From assembly GCA_030537615.1 (NCBI GenBank), contig JAUNVP010000001.1, positions 186,001-250,000 on the forward strand: a stretch of 64,000 nucleotides of DNA, read 5' to 3'. The position numbers and the translations under genes are program-made. Position 1 is the first letter of the stretch, and the number at the start of each line of letters is the position of its first letter. The stretch comes from Actinomycetaceae bacterium. Its GTDB lineage: Bacteria > Actinomycetota > Actinomycetes > Actinomycetales > Actinomycetaceae. Of the stretch, positions 1-8,940 are shown piece by piece. The notes under the pieces were generated by a model that was not told the origin of the DNA, made no database searches, and saw only the letters and a program-made list of their open reading frames with translations.

Positions 1-1175
1 GGGCAGTGAACACGAACCTCCACGCCAAGATTGGAAGCAAGCGGAGCGTTGGCATCAACAACCTTTTGCGTCAATTCCCTAAAATCGACATCATCCGTCT
101 CCAGCAGAGCGCTCTTCGAGTCGTAGCGAGAAATCTCAAGCAGATCGGCGAGCATTTTTTCGAAACGATCAACCTGCTGATGCAGAAGCTCAGCTGATCG
201 CTTCGCAGGTGCGGAGAACTCCTCGCGCTCGTCGTACAAGAGTTCTTCCGCCATGCGGATCGTTGTTAGCGGTGTTCGTAGCTCGTGTGAAACATCGGAA
301 ACAAAACGCTGTTCGAGTTTTGATAACTCATCGTATTCGGAGATCTTTCGACTGAGCGATTCGGCCATGTCATTGAAGGCATGCGCCAGTCGCGCCATTT
401 CGTCTTCGCCGTGCGGTTCCACCCGCACGCTTAAATCTCCCTCAGCAAGCCTTGAAGCTGCCACAGCAGTTGTGCGTACCGGTCGCAGTAGCTGGTACAC
501 AATCCACAAGATCCCGATTCCGAGAATGATGACGATAGGAACCGCTCCGATTCCCAGGGTTTTGGCCATGAGCAGAATCGTCTCTTGTGAATCGCGCAAC
601 GAGTACACCGTGTAGAGCGAGTAGTCTCCTGCCAGCGGCAAACTGACAGTTGCGCCCACGACTACACCGGGCGCATTGGATCCATCTGCCAATCTCAGTT
701 CTACTGACTGATAGAACTGCCCGGATGTCGACGAAACTTCCGCGCGCATTTCAGGAGAAATGACCTCGATGAGATCGCGGTCGATGAGTTCGTTAATGGC
801 AAAAGTTGTTGATGAGGCCGGGGAGCGCAGCAGCATTGTTGAGACTGCCCCTGCGCCAGTTGATGATGACTGCAGCGAGGAAACGAGCTGGTTAGCGAGA
901 TCTTGTACCTGATCGGGCGTCGTTGCTGTCGATTGATCGAAAGTCGATTGTGCCTGGGCAATTCGCACCGAAGCATCCTCCAATATCTGTCCCAGTCGCT
1001 GTTCGAATACGTTAGAGCGCACCTGGTACGTCACCGTCACGAACAGTGCCGAAAGCACGACGAGCGCAACGATCCCCATGCCGGTAGCCACCTGGAGGCT
1101 GAGGGACTGCCGAATGATTCGAATCGGACGCTGATAAAACGGCTCTTGGTCGACAGTGGGGTTGCCGTTTGCCAT
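1..1175 (-). CDS. mtrB: MtrB-like sensor histidine kinase (3' end outside window)
   Basis: Membrane sensor kinase that would phosphorylate MtrA, which controls cell-wall and division genes in actinobacteria. I translated the strand by hand from the ATG at 1175, three bases after the mtrA stop. It has TM1 at about residues 28-50, an extracytoplasmic loop, TM2 at about 205-229, a HAMP linker to about 282, and an H-box FVSDVSHELRTPL with the phospho-accepting His297. The frame stays open to base 1 after about 391 codons, so the ATP-binding half lies outside the window. The tight mtrA-mtrB spacing fits one operon. The name rests on the architecture and the MtrA partner. Confidence 0.9.
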   Translation of the reverse strand, partial: MANGNPTVDQEPFYQRPIRIIRQSLSLQVATGMGIVALVVLSALFVTVTYQVRSNVFEQRLGQILEDASVRIAQAQSTFDQSTATTPDQVQDLANQLVSSLQSSSTGAGAVSTMLLRSPASSTTFAINELIDRDLIEVISPEMRAEVSSTSGQFYQSVELRLADGSNAPGVVVGATVSLPLAGDYSLYTVYSLRDSQETILLMAKTLGIGAVPIVIILGIGILWIVYQLLRPVRTTAVAASRLAEGDLSVRVEPHGEDEMARLAHAFNDMAESLSRKISEYDELSKLEQRFVSDVSHELRTPLTTIRMAEELLYDEREEFSAPAKRSAELLHQQVDRFEKMLADLLEISRYDSKSALLETDDVDFRELTQKVVDANAPLASNLGVEVRVHC

Positions 1176-1177
1176 GG

Positions 1178-1861
1178 CTAGACTTTAGCCGCTCCGGCCC
1201 GGTAGCCCACGCCACGAACGGTAATCACAATCTCAGGATGCTCCGGATCACGCTCGATCTTAGCGCGAAGACGCTGGACATGGACGTTAACGAGGCGCGT
1301 ATCTGCCGCGTGACGGTAGCCCCACACGGATTCCAAGAGTTCTTCTCGGGAAAAAACCTTCCACGGTGCTCTTCCGAGGGCAACGAGAAGATCGAATTCG
1401 AGTGGGGTGAGAGCGATAACTTCATCTCCGCGCGTAACTTGGTGGCCCGACACATCAACATGGATATCACCGAGTTCGAGATGTTCTTCCGACATGTCTT
1501 CTCGTCCACGCAATCGGGCTTTAACACGGGCGACAAGCTCCTTTGGTTTGAAGGGCTTCGGCACGTAGTCGTCTGCTCCAGCTTCGAGTCCAGCAACGAC
1601 ATCGGCAGTATCTGAACGCGCGGTTAACATGACGATCGGAACGTTTGATTCGTTCCGGATTCGAGTGCAGATCTCAATTCCATCGGTTCCTGGGAGCATG
1701 ACATCGAGCAGGATGAGATCAGGATCGGTTAATCGAAAGGTATCGAAAGCCTGTGCCCCATCGTGGCAGTACGATACTTCGTAGCCTTCGGAGCTGAGGA
1801 CGATTCCGATCATCTCCGCCAAAGCGACATCATCATCTACTACTAACACTCGTGCAGTCAT
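1178..1861 (-). CDS. mtrA: MtrA-like OmpR-family response regulator
   Basis: DNA-binding response regulator, 227 aa. The receiver domain shows the acidic pair VVDDD at the N-terminus, phospho-acceptor Asp53 in LLDVMLPGTDG and the conserved Lys102. A winged-helix C-terminal domain follows, ending in the usual VNVHVQRLRAKIE and VRGVGYRAG blocks. These stretches match actinobacterial MtrA very closely. It is followed after 2 bases by mtrB, its cognate kinase. There is no Shine-Dalgarno sequence in the bases ahead of the ATG, so the mRNA may be leaderless or nearly so. Confidence 0.93.
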   Translation of the reverse strand: MTARVLVVDDDVALAEMIGIVLSSEGYEVSYCHDGAQAFDTFRLTDPDLILLDVMLPGTDGIEICTRIRNESNVPIVMLTARSDTADVVAGLEAGADDYVPKPFKPKELVARVKARLRGREDMSEEHLELGDIHVDVSGHQVTRGDEVIALTPLEFDLLVALGRAPWKVFSREELLESVWGYRHAADTRLVNVHVQRLRAKIERDPEHPEIVITVRGVGYRAGAAKV

Positions 1862-1896
1862 ATAACGATAGTGTCACGAGACGGATATTTTTTCAC
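1862..1896 (-). promoter_or_regulatory. Possible mtrA promoter, short or no leader
   Basis: On the minus strand GTGAAA (1896-1891) and CACTAT (1873-1868) are separated by 17 bases. CACTAT ends six bases before the mtrA ATG, which would place the transcript start at or next to the start codon. Both boxes match the consensus weakly (4/6 and 3/6). The absence of a Shine-Dalgarno sequence is what makes the reading worth noting. Confidence 0.3.
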
Positions 1897-1917
1897 GCTT
1901 TTGTTCACGATGTCTAG

Positions 1918-2856
1918 TTAGTACGTATTCGGCTGTGACCCTGACGCGGGGATGTCGGGTTCAAGGTAGATGACGCACTGGTGCCGCACAGCTGCACGAA
2001 TACGTACTTCTGCTGCGTTAATAGTCGCGGCAATCTGCTCCCCACTCACGTGTTCCGTAGTTTTGAACTTGGCCGCAATCAGTAACTGGTCGGGACCCAG
2101 GTGGAGCGTTCGAAGATTGATCAGGTCGAGGGAATCTCTCCCGTCTCCCGCAAGTGCTTCCGTAATTGTCTTCATCACGTCGTCCGAGGCGGACTCCCCA
2201 ACGAGCATAGACCCGATTTCAGAGGCAAGGAACAAGGCAACTGCCACGAGCACGAATCCGATGGCCGCTGATCCCACCGCATCCCACCGGCCATCAGCGG
2301 TAACTAGTGTCATAGCCACTCCGAACAGGGCGATCACAAGGCCAATGAGGGCTGCGGCATCCTCGAGCAAAATCACCGGGATCTCCGGTGCTCGCGAGGT
2401 GCGCACATACGACGTGAGTGACTGGGAGCCGCGGATCTTCTTCGATTCTGTGAGAGCAATGAGGAACGAACGCCCCTCAAGCACGATTGCAATCACGAGT
2501 ACCGCGACAGGAACCCAGTGCCACGCAGTGATGGCTTCTGGATGGCGGAACTTATGCCACGCCTCGTAAAGAGCAAATAAACCACCGAGAGTGAACAGAA
2601 TGATCGATACGAGGAAAGCGTAGATGTAGCGAACGCGGGCGTATCCGAACTGATGCAGTTTTGTCGGTTGACGTTGACCGCGCTTTTGGCCGATCAGTAG
2701 CAATAATTGGTTACTTGAGTCGGCAACAGAGTGGATACCTTCGGCGAGCATTGACGAAGATCCCGTGAGGAACCACGCGAGAAACTTCGTCATGGCTATC
2801 CCTAAATTGGCGACTAGCGCCGCCACAATCGCCTTAGTCCCCGAATGCGATGCCAT
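1918..2856 (-). CDS. Cation diffusion facilitator (CDF) family transporter
   Basis: Divalent metal cation/proton antiporter, 312 aa, probably exporting Zn2+ or a similar metal across the cytoplasmic membrane. It has about six hydrophobic segments and the CDF metal-site motif HSVADSSNQ in the N-terminal third. A soluble C-terminal domain of about 90 residues follows. Its ATG overlaps the stop of the DUF3499 gene by one base (TAATG), so translation is probably coupled to that gene. Metal specificity cannot be read from the sequence. It lies downstream of DUF3499 and convergent with nothing; mtrA starts just beyond its stop. Confidence 0.85.
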   Translation of the reverse strand: MASHSGTKAIVAALVANLGIAMTKFLAWFLTGSSSMLAEGIHSVADSSNQLLLLIGQKRGQRQPTKLHQFGYARVRYIYAFLVSIILFTLGGLFALYEAWHKFRHPEAITAWHWVPVAVLVIAIVLEGRSFLIALTESKKIRGSQSLTSYVRTSRAPEIPVILLEDAAALIGLVIALFGVAMTLVTADGRWDAVGSAAIGFVLVAVALFLASEIGSMLVGESASDDVMKTITEALAGDGRDSLDLINLRTLHLGPDQLLIAAKFKTTEHVSGEQIAATINAAEVRIRAAVRHQCVIYLEPDIPASGSQPNTY

Positions 2857-3215
2857 TATCCGCCCTCAACGATACGAAAACGCGTCGGTCGTTGAGGAGA
2901 TTCGCGCTGTATTGACGGACGTTGCGAGCGAGTGGGAGCGGGTGCGTTAGCGACCTCCCGCACGGCGTGAGCAAGTGCCAGGAGGTCATCTTCCGAGGGC
3001 GGAGCGGCAACGAAATTCGATTCCAGCCGAATCACCTGCCAGCCACGAGGAGCAGTAAAACTAGTGGCGTGATGCTCACAGAGTTCATAAGCATGCGGTT
3101 CGCGCTGTGAGGGCATCGGGCCAATCACAGCCGTTGCCTCAGAATAATCGTAGGTCAATGATGCAACGGCGGTTGCCGTGCACGTCGGTCTCGAACACAC
3201 TCGCTTAGTCTTCAC
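2856..3215 (-). CDS. DUF3499 family protein
   Basis: Small soluble protein of 119 aa and unknown function, equivalent by family and neighbourhood to Mycobacterium tuberculosis Rv3258c. It shows the family pattern of an N-terminal Cys-rich turn (RVCSRPTC), a central block ending in EPHAYELCEHH, and APRGWQVIRLE. The two Cys near the N-terminus and the downstream CEHH could form a metal site; this is inference. The start chosen is GTG 3215, which places the protein start just before RVCSRP as in the family. An upstream in-frame extension is rejected because it runs into the divergent gene. It is coupled to the CDF transporter by a one-base overlap. Confidence 0.85.
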   Translation of the reverse strand: MKTKRVCSRPTCTATAVASLTYDYSEATAVIGPMPSQREPHAYELCEHHATSFTAPRGWQVIRLESNFVAAPPSEDDLLALAHAVREVANAPAPTRSQRPSIQRESPQRPTRFRIVEGG

Positions 3216-3266
3216 AAATTCAGCATAGGTGTTGGACGCTACTCTGTCGCGTGGCACGCCACGACG

Positions 3267-3278
3267 TAGAGTAGTTAT
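3267..3278 (+). promoter_or_regulatory. -10 element for a leaderless zincin-like gene
   Basis: TAGAGT (3267-3272) fits the actinobacterial TAnnnT -10 pattern and lies exactly six bases before the ATG at 3279. There is no Shine-Dalgarno sequence, and no convincing -35 box is visible. It lies in the 63-base gap between divergent DUF3499 and this gene. Confidence 0.4.
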
Positions 3279-3710
3279 ATGCGCAGTATTGTTCGCCGAC
3301 GTGATCGCCACGGCCGAGGTAGCCGCGGGCCACTGTTTCCTCCCGGTATGCCCGCCCGCCTCACCTGGCGAGAGTCTTTCGAGCAGCTCGTCGCTTTCAA
3401 CGCACAGGAAATAGTTGCGCGCCACCCTGATCTGGCTCGCATCGAGATCGCGGTTGATGAGGTCGCACCGTCCAACCCCGCATCATGGGAGCCTCACGCG
3501 CTCGTCCTTTGTCGATCCTTTCCTGAAAACCGATTTGCCGGTCTCAAACCTCGAATAGTGCTGTACCGTCTGCCAATCCATGCTCGGGCCGGGCGCGCGT
3601 CTTTACGCAATGGTCCCACACCACTTCACAACCTCATCCGTATGCTCCTCATCGAAGGTTACGCTGAACTCTCCGGCATGCTCCCCGAGGACATTGACGG
3701 ACGCTCCTAA
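3279..3710 (+). CDS. Zincin-like (Zincin_1/DUF1025-type) protein lacking the HExxH motif
   Basis: Soluble protein of 143 aa in the position of M. tuberculosis Rv3259, between DUF3499 and the whiB2 group. The middle (VDEVAPSNPASWEP through PRIVLYRLPIHA) and the C-terminal end resemble the metallopeptidase-like Zincin_1 family. Where active members carry a helix with HExxH, this protein reads LIRMLLIEGYAELSGMLPEDID. Both zinc-binding histidines are gone and only a Glu remains nearby. It is therefore probably not a zinc peptidase. The ATG at 3279 is preceded by a TAnnnT -10 box and no ribosome binding site. Confidence 0.75.
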   Translation: MRSIVRRRDRHGRGSRGPLFPPGMPARLTWRESFEQLVAFNAQEIVARHPDLARIEIAVDEVAPSNPASWEPHALVLCRSFPENRFAGLKPRIVLYRLPIHARAGRASLRNGPTPLHNLIRMLLIEGYAELSGMLPEDIDGRS

Positions 3711-3795
3711 CCTCCCCGTCGAAGGCTCTGTCCAACATCCGCAAGTCTCTCTTACCAGCGTCCAGCCATCCAAGGCTCTCTCCCCCAGCCGCGCG

Positions 3796-5232
3796 TTAAG
3801 GGATAATTCTCAAGGTGATTTGTGGAATCGTATCTGCTGGATCGCTCAATGCTGTTGCAGAACGAACCGTGCCGGTTGTTCGCTCAACAACGCTGACTAG
3901 GGTCGCATGGACTGGCGTTGTTGATTTAGCGGTAAATGTGTCTCCATCGAAGGGATATACTCGTGTCGTTCGCGCCGGGATTGAATAAAGCTCATCGTCA
4001 ATCGTGAGCTCGGCAACCTGATCCGAGGCATTGGCAATCGCAACGACATTCGACGCGTCGTCAATGCGAGGAGCAATAACTTTGATGGCGTTTTGAGCTG
4101 GCGTCGGCATCCACGTCGTCCGATCCGCAATTGCGACACCATCCTCGTTCTCCGCGCCGTAGGTATACCCCGTAATTGAACCAACGAGTGGATAATCAGC
4201 TTCGACGAGAACCGTAGTTTTTTCGGAGCCCAGTCCAGCGAGAGGCACATCGAAGACAGCTCCTGGATCGATTACCAGTTCGCTCGCCTCGATATCCACC
4301 TCGCCCTCAGGAGTCAGACTCTTAATCGTCACATTTGCCGAATCGTCAGCTGGATTCGCCAGCCGCATCACCGGATCGGAGACTTCTGTATCAAACCCCG
4401 CAAAAACCAAGGTCGTGCTCGGGTGGTCTGCCATTGTGACATTACTCAACCCCTGTGGAGCAAGTCCCGCAATACTATTCGTGTGAAAAGTGAATACCGC
4501 TCCTGGCCCGGAAGCCGTTAACCGCACTGCCAAGCGCTCTTCCTCGGGGAAGTAGGTCGCAAGATTAATAGTCTGGGTACTTCTTCCAGAGACTGTAACC
4601 GATGGCGTTTCATCGATTTTTCCAGTGGAGTCCCACGCTTCAACTCGCACTTCAGTGGCCGCCTGCGCGGGATTCGCCACAGTGATACCAGCATACTGAC
4701 CGACCGTCGTCGCCCCGAGCGCGAACCATGCTTCTGCTGAAGCAACACCGCACGAATCAACTGAGTAACCGTTCAGCTCATCGGAGTCTGCCAAGACAAT
4801 GGCATGTGCTCCCAGTTGTGCGCCGGTCGTCGCGCGAACCGTCATTGCGAAAGGCTGATCAGTTTCATAGCGAGTGATTTCTCCATCCGTCACAGATGGA
4901 TCGAGCGCTGTCTGTTTCCCGTCCAGAATAAAGGCGTCTTCGATCGTAATCCCATCAGCAGTAGAGACGACCACAGATCCGTCGATAGTCGCGTCCTCAT
5001 TCGTATCCGTCGTTGTCGACGGCGTACACACAACGTGGAAGGTCGAGTCAGGCAAGGTCGCCGAGCCTTCGATGGAGTAGAGGAGATCGTTTCCAAAGTC
5101 TAAGCTGTTTCCCGAAGCCCCCACGATAGCCATCGCAGCAATCCCCATGGTGGCCGTCACCCCTATTGCGGTCACGCGAAATGCTTCGCGAGCAGTCCAT
5201 TTTTGTCGGTGTTGCTTGTCAGTGTTAGTCAT
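3796..5232 (-). CDS. DUF5719 family membrane-anchored protein
   Basis: Exported protein of 478 aa. A short basic cytoplasmic tail (MTNTDKQHRQKW) is followed by one hydrophobic segment at about residues 20-40, which anchors or exports it. The rest is a predicted extracytoplasmic, beta-rich domain with repeated Thr/Val/Ala strands and two well-spaced Cys in the first 170 residues. Its ATG lies inside the end of the giant glycosyltransferase gene (8-base overlap), as expected for co-translation. In other actinobacteria proteins of this type follow the same glycosyltransferase beside whiB2. Function is unknown; a role with the glycosyltransferase product at the cell surface is inference. Confidence 0.75.
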   Translation of the reverse strand: MTNTDKQHRQKWTAREAFRVTAIGVTATMGIAAMAIVGASGNSLDFGNDLLYSIEGSATLPDSTFHVVCTPSTTTDTNEDATIDGSVVVSTADGITIEDAFILDGKQTALDPSVTDGEITRYETDQPFAMTVRATTGAQLGAHAIVLADSDELNGYSVDSCGVASAEAWFALGATTVGQYAGITVANPAQAATEVRVEAWDSTGKIDETPSVTVSGRSTQTINLATYFPEEERLAVRLTASGPGAVFTFHTNSIAGLAPQGLSNVTMADHPSTTLVFAGFDTEVSDPVMRLANPADDSANVTIKSLTPEGEVDIEASELVIDPGAVFDVPLAGLGSEKTTVLVEADYPLVGSITGYTYGAENEDGVAIADRTTWMPTPAQNAIKVIAPRIDDASNVVAIANASDQVAELTIDDELYSIPARTTRVYPFDGDTFTAKSTTPVHATLVSVVERTTGTVRSATALSDPADTIPQITLRIIP

Positions 5233-8200
5233 TGACCCGAACCCTCCGTCTCATGGGGAGACTCGCAATAAGCGCTCCGGCAAACGAGGTGGCTGAGGCG
5301 ACCCACCATGGAATGAGCCAATCGGGTTGGAAACGAATTCGCAGTGTCCCGCTCGTCGTCGGTAATTCGAAAGCTTGGCGCCACCCGTCATTCATCGGTA
5401 CGAGTGGCTGCCCATCAATTGTTGCGCGCCAGTGCGTGTTTGCCCGTTCGGAGAGGACTAGCATTCCCGGACTGATGTCATAGTCATCCAAGTGTATCTG
5501 CGCGCCAATAATCCCCGACGGAAGCGCAGTCCGTCCCTCATCGTGTTTGAGGATCAGGCGTGCCGGTCCAGTATCTCCATCAATTACTCGCCACAAGAGA
5601 CCGGTATCCGATGTTCCCGCACGCTGCAGAGCTGGGTTACGGTCAAGCGCCGCTTTCGCCCGCGTATATTCCGCGCTATCGCCATCGGTGAGAATGATCT
5701 GGTCGAGAGCAAAGCTCCTGAACTGTTCGCTCATGTCAGTCTCTGGCGTGTACAGCATTCTGGTCGCCAGTAACGCGAGCTCCGAGGTGACAGGATCCGA
5801 CGCTGTCAAAAGATCATATCGACGATCGATCTGTGAGTACTGGACATCGACCGCGAGCGCAAGCCTTTGCGTCGGAGACGAATCAGCCAGTTGCCGCCCA
5901 TCTCCCCGATAGAGATAGAGAGTCGTAGCAGATTCATCAACCGTCAATCGAAGCAAGCGTGCTCTGCGATCAGAATGTTGCGCCTGAGCGGCTGCCGCCG
6001 GGGTCAGATGGGCGGGAGCCCGACCGATCGTTCCATCGTCAAATGCGGCTCGCGGTAGCCATTCGGCGATCGTCAATGCGGGTGCCACAAAAGCAATAAG
6101 AGTTAACAAAGAGATAACCGGCACGAGTACTCGCTCTGCTCGTGATATCCCAATGCGAGTGCCAACGTGATGTCCAGTTTCGGCATCAATAGCCGCAACA
6201 ACGTCTTGTGGCTGTGTACCGTCCGTGTCCGATTCGTTGTCTGAGCGTTCTTTACGGTGTTTTTTCTGCTGTGCTTTTTCGATCCGACGTCGCGCGGCGT
6301 AGCTGCGCACTGATTCTTCGAGGATTAACCCTCCCACTGCTCCAGACCACGCCACGATAAGGCCGAGGAGCGCGATCGACAACGCTGGTCCCGGCCAAGC
6401 CGCGATGAATCCCTGGTCAAAATAGACTGCCGTGCGTGAAGCCACTACCGCTACCGCAAACGCTACTATCGCACCGAGATAGGCGATTCGCGTGCGGAGC
6501 ACGTGAGTCTTCGTGTTAAACAGGGCGATCGTGGCGCCAATGAGAGCGAGCGCACCTGGAAGTACGGGGGCATAGGCAATCGCGCCGGTCCAGTCAGTAA
6601 GTGGCTGGAAGCTTATTGCTTGGGGAAGCCCTAAGAGCGTATGCCAGGTTTCGGCTGCCAGAAACCGATACGGTTGGCCTGAATCGGCCAGGAGCAAACG
6701 GAGGCTCCGTGTACTCCCTTGCTGAAACACAGCTATCCACGTTGGGATCAAAAATGCGATCGCCGGGAGCGTGGTCAATATCGGAGTCCAACGCCGCGAT
6801 TTAGACACGACAGTGAGGACTACAGCTCCACTTCCAATAACAACAATCGTCCACGGCGCGCTGGCGACAACCACGAGCGCGGCGATTGACGCTAATCCTG
6901 CGTAGGAGGCGGTCATTGTTGTTTGTCGAACGCGAGTTTCTTGCGAACGTGCTCCGCGAATACGCAGAACTGGGGCTAGCCCACAAGCTCTCGCCCATCC
7001 AAGAAGGAGCAGTGGAGCGACGGTGTGGACGAGGACGGCGCCGATACGCCCTTCGCTCCAGGACACGTGGAAGACGGTTGCGCCTAACCATACCGTGGCA
7101 AAAATGGCGCGCCATGAGACTCGATTAGTGAGTGCGTGAGCTCCTAAGTACATCGAAATCCAGGTGAGAGCCGGCGCTAAAATCCAGAGCGTCACTAAGA
7201 CAGTGTTCGGGCTGATACCCACGAGCGCAAATGGCGCGGTCAAGATGGCGAAGATTGTGAGGAGCGGCTCGGGTGGACCAGGATTTCCGGCTCCACCAGC
7301 TATCCATCCACCCCACGCTTGAGCCCATAGTTCCGCATAACGATCCGGAAGATTCACCCAAGCCGGTCCTATTATTCCTCCGTTTAAGCCTCTTCCTACA
7401 GTCAAGCTCAAGATTGTGGTAGTCAAGGCGCCGAGGGCAAGCACAATATTCGCATGGGCACGATGGGTCAGAAGGAGCCTTGCGGCAACCGGCTCAATCG
7501 TTTCGATCATACGTGGCTCTCGCTCGCGTCTAGCCAATGCGCGTTTAGCCTGGTTAATTTCGTGATGCGAAATCTCGAGGGCCCTCAGCGCAGCAACTGG
7601 CACCCGCTGTTGGCGACTAATGCGACGTCTCCCTCGAATGAGCTTCCCGATTCGCCCGTAGAAAGCTAGTGCCGCGACCAGCTCAGCGATGCCCAGATCG
7701 ACCCGCTTTCCAAAGACTCTCACCACACTGCGAACGATTGCCAAAAGCGGAAGAAGAACGAGGTACGCGAGTAATGCGGGGAATGGGGCCGCTAGCGCTC
7801 CGTTATATGACTGCGCTACTCGTCTTGCTGCAAATGATCGGCTGATATCGGGCCTGCTCCGTTCTCGAACGTCCCGATACGAACCTCGAGCATGCGCTAC
7901 ACGAGCATTGGGCGCCAACACGACGCGGTATCCGGCGAGACGAACGCGTCGTCCCAGCTCTAGGCCATCTCCGAACGGTCCGAGTGCCGGGTCAGTACCT
8001 TCGGTGTATTTCCAGACGTCTGTACGGATGAGCATTCCGGCGGTACCAACTGCAATGACATCGGCAATGTCATCGTGCTGTCCCTGGTCGATTTCATGAG
8101 GACTGAGCATCTCGAGACGTCGTCCGGATCGAGATGCGTGGATACCGACCTCAAGGAGACGGTGAGGATCCGACCAGGCAACTTGTTTTGGTCCAACGAT

Positions 8201-8533
8201 GCCAATCGTTCGACCTTCCTCACCAGTTGTCAGAAGAGCTTTGAGACATCCACTCGCCGGAGCCGAATCGTCGTGCAAGATCCACAACCAGTCGCTCGAT
8301 AAGAGTTCGGGATTGGCATCGACAGCAACGCGAATGGCCTGACCGAGATTAGGCACCTTGGGAATATGGATAACCGGCACACCTTCGCCCCCCGGTACTG
8401 ATTGCCCATCAACATTGATAATGCGCACTTGGTCGGGTAGTAGCGATTGACTTTTAAGTCCTGCTAGGGTCCTCTCGAGGAAAGGAGTTGCGCCTCGCGT
8501 AACGACGAGGGCAGTGACAGTGGGTTCGGCCAC
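5225..8533 (-). CDS. Large GT2 glycosyltransferase fused to a polytopic membrane domain
   Basis: Membrane enzyme of 1102 aa. Residues about 1-235 form a GT2 (GT-A fold) domain with VTRGATPFLERTLAGL, the acidic pair Asp88-Asp89 in ILHDDSAP, and a C-terminal acceptor block at LELGRRVRLAGYRV. Many hydrophobic segments follow from about residue 240 to 880. A soluble C-terminal portion precedes a last hydrophobic segment and a basic tail (MRRRVRVND). The start is GTG 8533, with GAGG eight bases ahead. It follows whiB2 by 9 bases and overlaps DUF5719 by 8, so the three form one operon. The acceptor is unknown; transfer to a wall polymer or exported glycoprotein is inference. Confidence 0.8.
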   Translation of the reverse strand: MAEPTVTALVVTRGATPFLERTLAGLKSQSLLPDQVRIINVDGQSVPGGEGVPVIHIPKVPNLGQAIRVAVDANPELLSSDWLWILHDDSAPASGCLKALLTTGEEGRTIGIVGPKQVAWSDPHRLLEVGIHASRSGRRLEMLSPHEIDQGQHDDIADVIAVGTAGMLIRTDVWKYTEGTDPALGPFGDGLELGRRVRLAGYRVVLAPNARVAHARGSYRDVRERSRPDISRSFAARRVAQSYNGALAAPFPALLAYLVLLPLLAIVRSVVRVFGKRVDLGIAELVAALAFYGRIGKLIRGRRRISRQQRVPVAALRALEISHHEINQAKRALARREREPRMIETIEPVAARLLLTHRAHANIVLALGALTTTILSLTVGRGLNGGIIGPAWVNLPDRYAELWAQAWGGWIAGGAGNPGPPEPLLTIFAILTAPFALVGISPNTVLVTLWILAPALTWISMYLGAHALTNRVSWRAIFATVWLGATVFHVSWSEGRIGAVLVHTVAPLLLLGWARACGLAPVLRIRGARSQETRVRQTTMTASYAGLASIAALVVVASAPWTIVVIGSGAVVLTVVSKSRRWTPILTTLPAIAFLIPTWIAVFQQGSTRSLRLLLADSGQPYRFLAAETWHTLLGLPQAISFQPLTDWTGAIAYAPVLPGALALIGATIALFNTKTHVLRTRIAYLGAIVAFAVAVVASRTAVYFDQGFIAAWPGPALSIALLGLIVAWSGAVGGLILEESVRSYAARRRIEKAQQKKHRKERSDNESDTDGTQPQDVVAAIDAETGHHVGTRIGISRAERVLVPVISLLTLIAFVAPALTIAEWLPRAAFDDGTIGRAPAHLTPAAAAQAQHSDRRARLLRLTVDESATTLYLYRGDGRQLADSSPTQRLALAVDVQYSQIDRRYDLLTASDPVTSELALLATRMLYTPETDMSEQFRSFALDQIILTDGDSAEYTRAKAALDRNPALQRAGTSDTGLLWRVIDGDTGPARLILKHDEGRTALPSGIIGAQIHLDDYDISPGMLVLSERANTHWRATIDGQPLVPMNDGWRQAFELPTTSGTLRIRFQPDWLIPWWVASATSFAGALIASLPMRRRVRVND

Positions 8534-8542
8534 GAAAAAACC

Positions 8543-8830
8543 TCAGACTGCGCGTCGTTTGTATCGGCGGCGCTCCCGTTCTGACATTCCGCCCCAGATT
8601 CCAAACCGTTCATCATTTTCGAGAGCGTATTCAAGGCATTCGCCGCGAACCTCACAAGATGCGCAGACGGCTTTCGCCTCTCGCGTTGATCCACCTTTTT
8701 CCGGGAAAAAAGCTTCTGGGTCAGTTTGAGCGCACAGCGCCCGCTCTTGCCACGCAAGGGGACCGTCATCGAGGAACGGGAAGTCCTGAGCGTCAAGGTT
8801 CAGTGGCCCCTCACCGAGAATGTTCCACAC
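8543..8830 (-). CDS. whiB2: WhiB2/WhmD-type iron-sulfur regulator
   Basis: Wbl-family protein of 95 aa that would bind a [4Fe-4S] cluster and act with the housekeeping sigma factor. The four cluster ligands are visible as Cys33, Cys56, Cys59 and Cys65 (C-x22-C-x2-C-x5-C). The family turn GIWGG is at 77-81, with a basic tail RERRRYKRRAV behind it. The stretch AQTDPEAFFPEKGGSTREAK is typical of the WhiB2 group, which controls septation. The neighbourhood of DUF3499, zincin-like, DUF5719 and glycosyltransferase genes also matches whiB2. The start is GTG 8830, preceded by a GGGGGG ribosome binding site about eight bases ahead. Confidence 0.9.
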   Translation of the reverse strand: MWNILGEGPLNLDAQDFPFLDDGPLAWQERALCAQTDPEAFFPEKGGSTREAKAVCASCEVRGECLEYALENDERFGIWGGMSERERRRYKRRAV

Positions 8831-8940
8831 GGATGTTGTCCCCCCTGGTTGAAAAACTATCTTTTCGAATTACACGCGTGTCATCCAGCTTAGTCAAGCG
8901 GAATGCGGTATTGAAGTTTTTGGCAAAATATGTATCAGGC

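Noticed and set aside
3711..3795. Direct repeat AAGGCTCT between convergent genes as a possible terminator
   Set aside because: The two copies are in the same direction, so no stem can form, and there is no T-run.
8659..8940. Long N-terminal extension of the TIGR03089 gene, in frame across whiB2
   Set aside because: It overlaps the coding part of whiB2 on the other strand, has no family similarity, and ATG 8941 gives the normal length.
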